Shown here: positions 54,073 through 63,238 of the stretch, piece after piece | How the letters are laid out: the number at the start of each line of letters is the position of its first letter | How positions within the stretch are numbered: the first letter of the stretch is position 1 | NCBI RefSeq assembly: GCF_016899955.1 | Contig: NZ_JACJJL010000004.1 | Span: 159,775-223,774 of the forward strand | Length of the DNA stretch: 64,000 bases | Source of the DNA: Marseilla massiliensis | Lineage (GTDB): Bacteria; Bacteroidota; Bacteroidia; Bacteroidales; Bacteroidaceae | Direction of reading: 5' to 3' | Translations under genes and position numbers: made by a program | The notes under the pieces: generated by a model | The model's database searches: none | What the model was told of the DNA's origin: nothing | The model's input: only the letters and a program-made list of their open reading frames with translations

Positions 54073-55329
54073 ATGAACCACGACTGGACAGACGACATAC
54101 GCGACAAGCTCGCCAATTACACCGAAGAGCCGCCCACCATCGACCCGGCACTGCTGCGCAGCCAGATGGTGCACGCCGCGCATATGGCACGGATGAAGAC
54201 GACACTGGCCTGGGGCAGAAGGCTCGTTGCCGCCGCAGCCATCGCCGCCATTGCGCTGCCACCGGCCATGACGCTGCTCACAAGGCAGGGCGATACCACC
54301 CCGCCAACCGCGGGCCGGGGGGCTGACATGGTGAAAACGGCGACCACCGCCAGGCCCGACAAGGCCCAACCCACGACGGGGCTGAACACCACGGCCGGCC
54401 AGGCCGAGCCTAAGCCCCTAATGGCCTTGGCGGGCACCGGGCGCAGACCGGCACCGGCCCAAGATGGCCGAGCCCAGGCCGAGCCCGCCGAAACTAACGC
54501 GGCGGCCCCCACCCCCACCGACGGCACGGCACAGGTGGCAACACCGCAACAAGAGACGCAACAGCACGACAAGCGGCAGCAGCACGCCGCCAGGCAGCCA
54601 CAGCCATACGGCCTCACGCAAGAGCATGGACTAACGCCACGAAGGCAACGCCTGAGGGCCGCACTGGCCATGGGTTCGTCGACAACGACCACGGGCGCCA
54701 CCACGGCACTGCCGGCACTGCTGGCCAAGGCCGACCCGATAGGATGGCACGCGGCACAGTTTAGGGGCGACAACAGCCTGCCCACCCTGGCGCAAGACAA
54801 CCCCACGACAACGAGCGTGAGCCACAACCAGCCCATAACAGCTTCAGCAAGCCTCAACTACCGCATAAACGACCGGTGGAGCGTAAGCGCCGGACTGTCA
54901 TACAGCTACCAGCGCTCCGAGCTCACCGCCATAGGCGACAACTACGCAGCCCAGACCACCCGGCGACTGCACTACGTGGGGGTGCCGATAGCTGCCAGCT
55001 ACACCTTTTGGGCCAACAAGCACTTCGGCGTATATGCCACAGCAGGCGGAATGGTCGAGAAGATGGTGAGCGGGCGCGACGAGACCAGCACCATAGTAGA
55101 CGGCGCAGAGCAGTCGACCACACGCGACAAGGTGACCATAAAGCCGCTGCAGCTGTCGGCAAATGCCGCCATCGGCGCCGAGTGGCGGTTTGCGCCACGG
55201 TTGGCCATATACGCCGAACCGGGCATAAGCTACCATTTCGACAACGGCAGCAACGTCACTTCGTTCTATTCTGACAACCCGCTCGCATTCAGCCTCAACG
55301 TCGGACTGAGGTTCGACGTCAACAAATAA
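54073..55329 (+). CDS. Trans-envelope protein: inner-membrane anchor, long linker and outer-membrane beta-barrel
   Basis: A 418-residue protein. Residues 1-47 are cytoplasmic and charged, where an anti-sigma domain would be. Residues about 48-68 form one TM helix (WGRRLVAAAAIAAIALPPAM). Residues 70-215 are a Pro/Ala/Thr/Gln-rich linker. Residues about 225-418 form an outer-membrane barrel (NQPITASASLNYRINDRWSV, GLSYSYQRSEL, YVGVPIAASYTF, ending SLNVGLRFDVNK). Directly after an ECF sigma gene, this layout suggests a single protein that senses at the outer membrane and holds or releases the sigma factor in the cytoplasm. No canonical zinc anti-sigma motif is seen; function is inference. Confidence 0.7.
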   Translation: MNHDWTDDIRDKLANYTEEPPTIDPALLRSQMVHAAHMARMKTTLAWGRRLVAAAAIAAIALPPAMTLLTRQGDTTPPTAGRGADMVKTATTARPDKAQPTTGLNTTAGQAEPKPLMALAGTGRRPAPAQDGRAQAEPAETNAAAPTPTDGTAQVATPQQETQQHDKRQQHAARQPQPYGLTQEHGLTPRRQRLRAALAMGSSTTTTGATTALPALLAKADPIGWHAAQFRGDNSLPTLAQDNPTTTSVSHNQPITASASLNYRINDRWSVSAGLSYSYQRSELTAIGDNYAAQTTRRLHYVGVPIAASYTFWANKHFGVYATAGGMVEKMVSGRDETSTIVDGAEQSTTRDKVTIKPLQLSANAAIGAEWRFAPRLAIYAEPGISYHFDNGSNVTSFYSDNPLAFSLNVGLRFDVNK

Positions 55330-55437
55330 ACCTTGGTGGCCAACCACAACGACAAGCGAAGCACACCAAAACAATACCGCCAACTGACGACAAAGCACAT
55401 CAGATGTCTGTTGCAAAGAGCGCAACAATTTTCCACC

Positions 55438-55490
55438 GCCACAACCCGAGGGCCTCTCACCAACGGCCACCGGGTTGTGGCTTGATTTTT
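55438..55490 (+). terminator. Intrinsic terminator of the sigma-barrel operon
   Basis: GCCACAACCCG pairs with CGGGTTGTGGC, with an internal hairpin between, and is followed by TTGATTTTT, about 108 bp after the stop. Confidence 0.7.
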
Positions 55491-55622
55491 CCTGCAATCC
55501 CGGCCGAGACAACGGAAAGCGGCAGGCGCCATACCACACTGCCGCAGGGCGACGTTGCCGGCGTCAGTTAGCCGTTAGTTCGCAAAAACAGGTTAAAAAC
55601 CGGCAAGCCAAGCAACCGGTGC

Positions 55623-55653
55623 TTGGCAATGCCGAACAAATGCATTAACTTTG
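55623..55653 (+). promoter_or_regulatory. Promoter of the ABC-F gene
   Basis: TTG (55623-55625), 20 bp, TAACTTTG (55646-55653). It predicts a leader of about 130 nt containing the hairpin at 55674-55747. Confidence 0.65.
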
Positions 55654-55673
55654 CAGGAAATTATTTTCCACGA

Positions 55674-55747
55674 TGTAAAAACAACTCACTATACACCACA
55701 AAACCACCCACGGGCCTGTTCAAGTCCGGTGTATAGACCGTTTTACA
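55674..55747 (+). promoter_or_regulatory. Leader hairpin of the ABC-F gene (possible attenuator)
   Basis: CTATACACC (55689-55697) is exactly complementary to GGTGTATAG (55728-55736), and the outer TGTAAAA (55674) to TTTTACA (55747). The stem lies wholly within the predicted leader. No T run follows, and no leader peptide was recognised. Confidence 0.5.
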
Positions 55748-55787
55748 CGCAAACAACACTTACACATCTTAATCCCAACAAACAACC

Positions 55788-57382
55788 ATGAGCTTGCAAG
55801 TTCAAGGGGTGGCATATGTCCACCCCGACAAAGAGCCCCTGTTCCAAAACATAAGTTTCACTGTTCAACAGGGCGAAAAATGCGCAATCATCGGAAACAA
55901 CGGCATAGGCAAGTCAACGCTATTGTCAATAATGGCCGGCAAGACGGCCTGTGCCGCCGGCACGGTGGCATGCGACAGCACACCCTACCTCATACCGCAA
56001 CATTTCGGCCAGTACGACAGCATGACCGTGGCCGAAGCCTTAGGCGTGGCCGAAAAGCTGGCTGCCATGGAGGCAATACTCGGCGGACAGGGCACGGAGC
56101 ACGACTTCACTCTGCTAAACGACGAGTGGGACACAGAAGACCGGCTGGCGGAAGCGTTCGCCCGATGGCACCTCAACGGCATGTCGCCCTGCACGCCGAT
56201 GGGCAAACTCAGCGGAGGCGAAAAGACCAAAGCGTTCCTGGCCGGGCTGAATGTCTTTCAACCGTCGGTCGTATTGATGGACGAGCCTACCAACCACCTC
56301 GACGCAACAGGCAGGAGCCTGCTCTACGAGTTTGTGAGCCAGACCAACCGGACGGTGGTCGTGGTAAGCCACGACAGGACGCTGCTCGACATGATGCCCG
56401 CAATATATGAGATGTCTGCCTCTGGGATAAAATACTATCCCATGAGCTACAACATGTACAAGGAAACGGTTGACGCAGAAAACGCCGCCAAGGCCGCACG
56501 CCTGCAAAACCGGCAGAAGGAACTGAAGAAAGCCGAGATGTCGGCACAACGGGCCATGGAGCGCCAACAAAAGCACGCATCAAGGGGTGAGAAGCTAAGC
56601 GCGAAGAAATGCGTGGCCCGAATAGCCATGGGCAACATGCGCGACAAATCGGAGGCCTCGGCGTCAAGGCTCAACAAGATGCAACAGGAAAAGCTGGCGG
56701 CCATGAAGCAGGACCTTAACGCGGCACAAACCGAACTGCACAAACTGCCGGAAATGAAACTGGACATTGGCAACCCTACCATGCCAGCCAACAAACTGTT
56801 GGTGGAAACAACAGACGTAACATTCGGATATCCCGGCCGGGAACCATTGTGGCAACGCTCGCCATTGAGCATATCCTTATACAGCGGCGAGCGCGTATGG
56901 CTCCGGGGTGACAACGGATGCGGCAAAAGCACCTTGATAAAGCTGTTGACCGGCGCATTGAATCCCACAAGCGGCAATGTGCGCCGAAGCCAAACGCTAA
57001 ACATTGTATGCCTCGACCAGAAGTATTCTTTGATTGATGACAAACAGACTGTTTACACACAGCTTGAGGCTTACAACGGAAAGAGACCTGAGCACGAACT
57101 GAAAATGCTATTGAACCGTTTCTCGCTGACGGCGGCGTCGTGGAACAAGAAATGCGCCTTTCTAAGCGGCGGCGAAAGAATGAAACTGGCATTATGCTGC
57201 CTGCTTGTATGCGAGGATGCCCCTGACATGATAATCGCAGACGAGCCTACCAACAACATCGACATATCAAGCATGGAGTGCTGGCCGCCACACTGAGTAC
57301 CTATACCGGAACGCTGCTCATTGTAAGCCACGACAAACAGTTCATTCAAGACATAGGCATCGACCGAACCATAAGCATCTGA
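55788..57382 (+). pseudogene. ABC-F ATPase, frameshifted close to the 3' end
   Basis: ABC-F proteins are soluble twin ATPases that act on ribosomes; some protect against antibiotics. Domain 1 has Walker A GNNGIGKST, signature LSGGEKTKAF and Walker B VVLMDEPTNHLD. The inter-domain linker (about residues 215-335) is Lys/Arg/Glu-rich. Domain 2 has GDNGCGKST, LSGGERMKLA and IIADEPTNNID. The frame as read stops at 57296 after SSMECWPPH. One base appears to be missing at 57276-57277: in the next frame the sequence runs on as VLAATLSTYTGTLLIVSHDK (with the H-loop) to a stop at 57382, the normal family end. It may be a true mutation or a sequence error. Subfamily and resistance spectrum cannot be told. 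Confidence 0.8.
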
Positions 57383-57849
57383 CAGGAAGCCGCAGGGCCG
57401 GGACACCCCTACCACCATATAGGCAATGAGCGTGGTGCAGGGGTGTGCCACGGCCTTATTTCATGCCGCCACGACACCCGTGAATCATCCATCCACAACC
57501 TTCGTCGCCATGACGGCAAGATTTACCTGTGAAAATACATTGTCCACTACCCTACTTGGCGAATGCCCCCTGAAGCTGGCTTGGTCTTATCAACATCGGG
57601 CTTGAGTTGGACTACCAAGGCAGAAGCACGTGATTGCGGAATAGCATAGACGGCTATGAGAAGAAGCAAACGGGGCAATCTATAAGGCAACGTAAGTAGA
57701 ATACAAACATGCCGGGCTCTTCAATCTTAAAACTATAGTGGTCGTTTTGATGCCAAATGTAATTCAGAAATCACAATTATACAGATTTTCAATAGCAAAT
57801 TGCCTGAATAAACTTATATTTGCAATCACAATATTAGCCTAAAAAATCC
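57383..57849. other. Boundary region, 467 bp, degenerate
   Basis: Composition shifts here from GC-rich to AT-rich. Short open stretches have no recognisable product. A TATATTTG box lies at 57815-57822, 28 bp before the next gene. It may hold the edge of an inserted segment, but no direct repeat or tRNA end was found. Confidence 0.45.
57815..57822 (+). promoter_or_regulatory. -7 box (TATATTTG) for the Rhs-type toxin gene
   Basis: TATATTTGCAATC lies 28 bp upstream of the ATG at 57850. No TTG at the usual distance. Confidence 0.4.
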
Positions 57850-59130
57850 ATGAGCAGAGCCGTTATTACGCAGCGCACCGACACCTTGACCCACCCACGG
57901 CTGGGTTGGCACTTGCTGTGGATGCTGCACATGGCATTTTTCCTTTGTTTGCTTTCCGCCAATGCTTGCGCCTCCAAGGAAAAGATTGAAGACAGCCGGA
58001 TGGAAACGGACGGAGAATGGCGTTACGGCTACGACAAGGACGGCAACCTCGTGGAACGCTACAAAGGAAGCGGCAAATGGTGGGATGCCAAGCGTGAGCA
58101 CTGGAAGTACGCATGGAACGATTTCGTTAAGCCAAATGAGCAAAGCGGAACTTGTTCAGGCTTTGCCATGGCAAGAAATCGCATTCTTAAGAACCAAAAC
58201 GGAAGTCTTGCGGGCGTGCAGCGTCCCGACAGACACGGGCATTGGGTGGAGTTCACTTATGATGCCCTTGGCAGACGACTGAGTAAATCGGCATCTGAGC
58301 AGACCAACTGGTTGTGGAACGGAAACGTACCGCTACACGAATGGACGAGCGGACAACGTTATGAGGACAAGGGCTGGAAACCTTATGAGGAAGACTTCAA
58401 GACATGGATTTTTGAAGAAAGCAGCTTTGTACCTTTGGCTTTGTTGCAGGACGGGCATACCTATTCCATCATGACCGACCATTTGGGTACCCCTACTGAG
58501 ATGTACGATGAGAACGGCGAGGAAGTATGGTACAGACGGCTTGATATGAACGGGAAGATTATCAAGGAGGAATGCCATAGAAGGACTTCCTACTATAAGA
58601 ACGTGACGGTTCCGTTCCTCTTCCAAGGGCAGTACTATGACTATGAGACCGAGCTGGCATACAACCGATTCAGGTACTATTCCCCCAATATGGGATGTTA
58701 TATCTCGCAGGACCCGATTGGATTGGTGGGAAATAATCCAACGTTATATGGATATGTTGAAACTACTAATGTGCAGATAGATCTGTTTGGGTTGAATTAT
58801 TCTAAAACAAATAAAAATAGTAGTATAATCCCGAATTTAGGGAGGAAATTAGATTTTCTTTTTGGGAAAGCAACTGGCAGAATTCATAATATACAAAGAT
58901 ATACAGATATGCTTAGAAATCTGAATAGAATAGGTATTCAAGATAATTCTGCGGGACGAGCTTTATTGAAAAGTCATTTATGTCAAGTGTTCAATAATAC
59001 AGAAGGGATTCCCCTAACTAATGGAAGAGTGCTTAGAGAATCTTTATTGATGGGACCACGGGGAGGTGTTAAAGTCGAGAGTATTTGGGAAGGAGATAAG
59101 TTAATTACTATAATGCTTAAAGGAGGATAA
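57850..59130 (+). CDS. Short Rhs-repeat protein with C-terminal polymorphic toxin domain
   Basis: A 426-residue protein, a fraction of a normal Rhs/YD-repeat cage (often above 1000 residues). A hydrophobic stretch at residues 18-42 may be a signal or anchor. YD-type repeats (YGYDKDGNLVERYKG, VEFTYDALGRRLSK, DHLGTPTEMYDENGEEVW) lead into the Rhs core end: GQYYDYETELAYNRFRYYSP and DPIGL at residues 288-292, with a second D-x-x-G-L at 311-315. The last 111 residues are the variable toxin: FGKATGRIHNIQR, GRALLKSHL, GRVLRESLLMGPRGG, KVESIWEGDKLITI. They resemble, from memory, predicted RNase toxins of the Ntox group (type 35-like); the fold is not proven. The toxin coding part is clearly more AT-rich than the Rhs part. 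An immunity-like gene starts 4 bp later. Confidence 0.8.
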   Translation: MSRAVITQRTDTLTHPRLGWHLLWMLHMAFFLCLLSANACASKEKIEDSRMETDGEWRYGYDKDGNLVERYKGSGKWWDAKREHWKYAWNDFVKPNEQSGTCSGFAMARNRILKNQNGSLAGVQRPDRHGHWVEFTYDALGRRLSKSASEQTNWLWNGNVPLHEWTSGQRYEDKGWKPYEEDFKTWIFEESSFVPLALLQDGHTYSIMTDHLGTPTEMYDENGEEVWYRRLDMNGKIIKEECHRRTSYYKNVTVPFLFQGQYYDYETELAYNRFRYYSPNMGCYISQDPIGLVGNNPTLYGYVETTNVQIDLFGLNYSKTNKNSSIIPNLGRKLDFLFGKATGRIHNIQRYTDMLRNLNRIGIQDNSAGRALLKSHLCQVFNNTEGIPLTNGRVLRESLLMGPRGGVKVESIWEGDKLITIMLKGG

Positions 59131-59133
59131 AAT

Positions 59134-59649
59134 ATGATAATAAATTGTGACAATATAATAATTGAATCTTTTTCGTCTGAAAGATATTCAGAAGTACAGA
59201 CGTACTTTTTTAATCAAAAAAGTACAAATAAAATATATCTACAAGATACATATGGAGATAATCACTGTGTCCTTAAATTAGTTGATTCATTATCAAAAAG
59301 AATTAAGTTTTGCATAGGGTTTAGTTCTGAAACACATCCAAGCAAATTAAATTTAATTGTTTTAGGCCAATATGATAGACTTATAATAGAAGTCGATAAA
59401 TTTTTATATTTTATTTCTTTATCAAAAGGTGATGTTATTTCCAAAATAGAGTTGTTTACACCATTAATTGGGTTACATTACAAGAAAGAAAAATTGCTTG
59501 TTCTTGAAGAAGCAGAGCTGAAAGTTGTAAATATTAATGGGATAGTAAATAAATAAGAGTTTTTTGACTTAATAGAAGATTTCACTTTCGTTGATAATAC
59601 TCTATATTTAACAACAATGGAAGGAGAGAAAAAAAAGATTGAAATTTAG
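59134..59649 (+). pseudogene. Immunity-like gene with an internal stop codon
   Basis: It begins 4 bp after the toxin gene, the usual place for immunity. The first frame encodes 140 residues (MIINCDNIIIESFSSERYSE through ELKVVNINGIVNK) and stops at TAA, 59554-59556. The same frame then continues for 30 more codons (EFFDLIEDFTFVDNTLYLTT, MEGEKKKIEI) to TAG at 59649. The extension reads like the natural end of the beta-rich protein, so the TAA is probably a nonsense mutation of GAA. Either a truncated protein of 140 residues still works, or immunity is lost. Base composition matches the toxin tail, as expected if both were acquired together. Confidence 0.6.
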
Positions 59650-59679
59650 AAAGAAACATGTCGCAAACATATACTAAAC

Positions 59680-59814
59680 ATGAGTGCAAGATTGATTTCT
59701 GGGTATAAAAATGTGGAGGGTATAATTGCTTGTGGTAATTATGCTATTACGTACTATCAGTTGAATTTAGGATCTTCAACAGACAGGAAAACTACAAACG
59801 AAATTATTTTATAA
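59680..59814 (+). CDS. Small AT-rich open frame, possible gene remnant
   Basis: 44 codons (MSARLISGYKNVEGIIACGN and on), beginning 31 bp after the immunity-like gene and ending just before the insertion sequence. Codon composition resembles the toxin and immunity genes. It could be the tail of a second immunity gene cut by rearrangement, or chance. Nothing is recognised. Confidence 0.3.
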   Translation: MSARLISGYKNVEGIIACGNYAITYYQLNLGSSTDRKTTNEIIL

Positions 59815-59827
59815 ACAATTAAGATAT

Positions 59828-60779
59828 TGAAGTGATTTAAACTTTTTGTTTTCGTGAAATTTTCTTCAGTAACAAGACTGCAAATGCCAAGTAATTCCAA
59901 GACATCCAACTTGAAACAGTTGTATCGAACCGGTTCAGTAGCGTCCTGAAACTGTCCATCCAAGCGTTGGTTCGTTCGATGGAATACCTTTCAGCATATA
60001 GTTCATCATCAACAAAGATGTCATCGGCATTTTCTCTCCGTTTATTGATGCAGATGTTTGCGATGATCTCTTTTTCACCCAGGAAACCACGTAAGACATC
60101 ACAATCGAATCCGGCATCGGCATTGAGGAAAAGACCATCAACCCGGATATGGGATTTCTCAAGGTCGTTGAACATGTCACCGATGACCTTTTCTATGTCA
60201 TGTACGTCATGGTGTTCGCCAGATTTCGGAGAAGACATGGCAATCGGAAGTCCTTGCCTGTCTGTCTGGTAGAGTGCGTTGGTCGTCTTCCGTTTCTTCC
60301 GTCCCTGGTATCCGACTTCTTCACCGCCACGGAGTGCAGCCGTGTGGCTCCCGTCCAAATCCACGCTGGACATGTCCAACTTATGGCGGTGTTTGTCAAG
60401 CAACCTGACCCACATGGATTTCCACTCGCCCGACTTGCTCCATTTGTTGTAATGATGATACACGGCACCATAGCTCAGTACCTTGCCGCTAAACTGGGCT
60501 TCCACAGGAAGGAACGCCCATTGACAACCGGTCTTCAACTTGTACAAGATGGCGTTTACCACCTCTATGAGACAACTTTGAGTGGCATAACCACGTTTTG
60601 CCTTGGAAAGATGAGGCAATATTTCATTTTTTATCGTATCTTTGTCGAGCATAGTGTACATTGGACTTTCACTATATATGAGTTTGGTCACCATAATATA
60701 GGGAACAATTCAATTTGTACGCTGTGCTTTAACATTTTGATACGATTTTAAGAGAATGAAATAAGTTTAAATCACTTCA
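59828..60779 (-). mobile_element. IS5-family insertion sequence, 952 bp
   Basis: Terminal inverted repeats TGAAGTGATTTAAACTT at 59828-59844 and the complement at 60763-60779 match over 17 bp. One transposase gene fills the element. A 2-bp TA target duplication is possible, but the flanks are too short to be sure. The right end is only 10 bp from the start codon of the TonB-dependent receptor gene. Confidence 0.85.
59837..60694 (-). CDS. IS5-family transposase
   Basis: A 285-residue DDE transposase. The N-terminal region (KAKRGYATQSCLIEVVNAIL, KTGCQWAFLP) is the DUF4096-type insertion-sequence domain. The acidic residues of the catalytic triad are seen in SSVDLDGSHTAA, FLNADAGFD and YSIERTNAWMD (D-D-E). 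The start could be internal (Met at 60661 or 60652), since family members begin near MLDKDTIK. The frame is intact, so the element may be active. Confidence 0.9.
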   Translation of the reverse strand: MVTKLIYSESPMYTMLDKDTIKNEILPHLSKAKRGYATQSCLIEVVNAILYKLKTGCQWAFLPVEAQFSGKVLSYGAVYHHYNKWSKSGEWKSMWVRLLDKHRHKLDMSSVDLDGSHTAALRGGEEVGYQGRKKRKTTNALYQTDRQGLPIAMSSPKSGEHHDVHDIEKVIGDMFNDLEKSHIRVDGLFLNADAGFDCDVLRGFLGEKEIIANICINKRRENADDIFVDDELYAERYSIERTNAWMDSFRTLLNRFDTTVSSWMSWNYLAFAVLLLKKISRKQKV

Positions 60780-60789
60780 TAGTGCATAA

Positions 60790-63174
60790 ATGAAAAAAAG
60801 TAGACGTAAATCCCAATTAAGCGCACGACTTTCCATAAATCACAAATTTTGGAAGACGAGCATAAGCCAAAGAGTAATAGTTCTCTTGACATATGTTTTT
60901 AGCGTTTGCACTGCTCTTGCTCAAGGTATCACTGGTAAGGTCGTTGATGCGAGCAATGTTCCGATAGAGTTCGTGAACGTTATACTTCTTTCCGGTGAAG
61001 ATTCTACATATATTGCCGGAACGGTTACAAAAGCCGACGGGAGTTTCTTGTTTGAGAATCATGACGCGACAACCAAGTTGGTAAGACTTACTTCAATAGG
61101 ATATGTTGAGCAAATAAAGCCTGTTCCTCCAACAGGCGATTTAGGTACGATTACGATGTCGCTGGATAACATCATGCTTGGCGAGGTTATCGTTAAGTCA
61201 AACCGTCCTGTTACGGCAATCAAAGGGAACGCGCTTGTAACAAGTGTAGAAAACAGTGTACTTGCCCATGCCGGTACGGCAAACGACGTGTTGAGCCAAG
61301 TCCCGATGGTGTCGGGGCGAGACGGCAATTTTGAAGTGTTTGGCAAGGGGACGCCTCTGATTTATGTCAACGGCAGGAAGATTTTGGATATGACAGAACT
61401 TTCGCATATCAACTCTTCCGACATAAAAAACGTTGAAGTAATAACAAATCCCGGAGCAAAATATGACGCATCAGTAAAATCAGTTATCCGAATACAGATG
61501 AAACGGCCGCAGGGCGACGGTTGGAGCGGCACGCTGCGCAGCCAGAACGGTTTTCAGCATTATTTCGTAACAAGAGAACAAGCAAACTTAAAGTATCGCA
61601 CCGGCGGTCTTGAAGTGTTCACCAATTTCGGATATATGAATGGAAAGTTTCAAAACCATGTATCCAACGATATGGTAACTTATGGAAGCAGGCTTATCGA
61701 CCAGCAAATAGACTCAAAAGGCAATATGCGCAATAATGAGTTTTATGGGAAAGCGGGGTTCTCTTACTTGTTCAATGAGAACAATTCAATTGGCGCATAC
61801 TATTCCAACGGGTTCTCCAAACAGACAGACAACGGCGGTTATGACAGTGAGATAAAGATAGATGACATTCTTGAAGACAAGATTTCATCAACGGCAAAAA
61901 GCAAGAGAGATAATTATCCAAGACATTATACAAACCTGTATTACAACGGACTTGTCGGTAAGCTCGGCATAGACCTCAACGTTGATTTTATGTGGAATAA
62001 AAACCGTAATAACATACTTAATGAAGAACAGGGCACAACCTCTGGATATACACAGGTTAATTCATCAAGTGTAAATCACGGACGCATGTTCGCCCAAAAA
62101 CTTACCTTGAGTTATCCCGTATGGAAAGGACAACTTGAAATCGGCGAAGAATTTACATCGTCACGCTTTAAAAATATTTATAACACCGATGCTGAACTGG
62201 TTAGCGATGCAGCGTCGCAAGTTGAAGAGAATAACATTGCCGGATTTACCCAACTGACACAACGGTTCGGTATGGTTGAGATTGCTGCAGGGTTGAGGTA
62301 TGAGCATGTGAATTTCAGCTATATCGAGAACGGGGTGACGAATCCTGAACAAGATAAGACTTACAACAACCTGTTTCCATCGTTGTCGGTGTCAACAATG
62401 ATTAAGAACGTGCAACTTGCACTTAGCTACACTAATAAGACACAACGTCCAAGCTACGCTGACCTTGACGGCACAGTGGATTATATTAACCGCTTCACCC
62501 TTGAGGGTGGAAATCCATACCTGAAGCCGGAAAAGATACACTCTTTCGAGCTGATGGGTGCATGGCGGCAAATCTTTGCGCAAGTGTCGTTCACCTATAA
62601 CAAGAATCCTCTTCTTAACACTACCGTGCCATACGATGAGAGCGGTGAGGTGAAGCTTATAACAAAAGACAACCTGTCGGGTATAAAGAAGCTGGAAGCA
62701 TTCATCGGGTGCCAGTTCCAATTCGGCTTCTGGCAGCCTAAGTTGAATGTTGGTGTATTGAAGCAATGGTTTATGATTGACTTCGCTGACGGACGTAAAA
62801 AACTGAATGACCCGATAGCCCTTGTACAATGGCAAAACGCCATACACTTGCCGTTGGATATTTGGATGAATGTTGATGTGCAATGGATGAGCAAAGGAAA
62901 CGAAGACAATATGGCGATAAAACCGACTTCTTATGTAAACGTCAAACTTTATAAGGCATTCTTCAACAATAGGTTTAGCATTACATTTGAAGCCAACGAT
63001 ATATTAAACAAAAGCGGAAGGAACTTTACATTCTATAATAAGGACGTGACGCTCTTCCAAATAAACAAGGCTGACAATCGTTCTTTCCAATTGACTTTCC
63101 AATATAACTTCAATACAACTCGCGACCGCTACCGTGGTAGTGGAGCAGGACAAACTGAGAAAAATAGATTTTAA
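60790..63174 (+). CDS. TonB-dependent receptor with CarboxypepD_reg-like N-terminus
   Basis: A 794-residue outer-membrane receptor. A long, basic N-terminus (residues 1-45) precedes the cleavage-like site TALAQ, then a regulatory beta domain (GITGKVVDASNVPIEFVNVI), a plug (VENSVLAHAGTANDVLSQVP, then FGKGTPLIYVNGRKI) and a barrel of the OMP_b-brl_3 type. There is no SusD partner. AT-richer than the core genes. The IS end lies 10 bp upstream, so the native promoter has been displaced and expression would depend on the IS or be off. An in-frame later start might give a more normal signal peptide. A 42-residue double-glycine peptide gene follows 64 bp downstream. Confidence 0.88.
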   Translation: MKKSRRKSQLSARLSINHKFWKTSISQRVIVLLTYVFSVCTALAQGITGKVVDASNVPIEFVNVILLSGEDSTYIAGTVTKADGSFLFENHDATTKLVRLTSIGYVEQIKPVPPTGDLGTITMSLDNIMLGEVIVKSNRPVTAIKGNALVTSVENSVLAHAGTANDVLSQVPMVSGRDGNFEVFGKGTPLIYVNGRKILDMTELSHINSSDIKNVEVITNPGAKYDASVKSVIRIQMKRPQGDGWSGTLRSQNGFQHYFVTREQANLKYRTGGLEVFTNFGYMNGKFQNHVSNDMVTYGSRLIDQQIDSKGNMRNNEFYGKAGFSYLFNENNSIGAYYSNGFSKQTDNGGYDSEIKIDDILEDKISSTAKSKRDNYPRHYTNLYYNGLVGKLGIDLNVDFMWNKNRNNILNEEQGTTSGYTQVNSSSVNHGRMFAQKLTLSYPVWKGQLEIGEEFTSSRFKNIYNTDAELVSDAASQVEENNIAGFTQLTQRFGMVEIAAGLRYEHVNFSYIENGVTNPEQDKTYNNLFPSLSVSTMIKNVQLALSYTNKTQRPSYADLDGTVDYINRFTLEGGNPYLKPEKIHSFELMGAWRQIFAQVSFTYNKNPLLNTTVPYDESGEVKLITKDNLSGIKKLEAFIGCQFQFGFWQPKLNVGVLKQWFMIDFADGRKKLNDPIALVQWQNAIHLPLDIWMNVDVQWMSKGNEDNMAIKPTSYVNVKLYKAFFNNRFSITFEANDILNKSGRNFTFYNKDVTLFQINKADNRSFQLTFQYNFNTTRDRYRGSGAGQTEKNRF

Positions 63175-63238
63175 ATAATCAAACAGAGGAATCCGAAAAT
63201 CTTGAAAAGAGTAGGAATAACCGTAAACTATTTTCGAT

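Noticed and set aside
59134..59556. The 140-residue immunity-like frame as a normal, full-length gene
   Set aside because: The same frame continues after the TAA with protein-like sequence up to 59649, so a nonsense mutation is more likely; left open because no alignment could be run.
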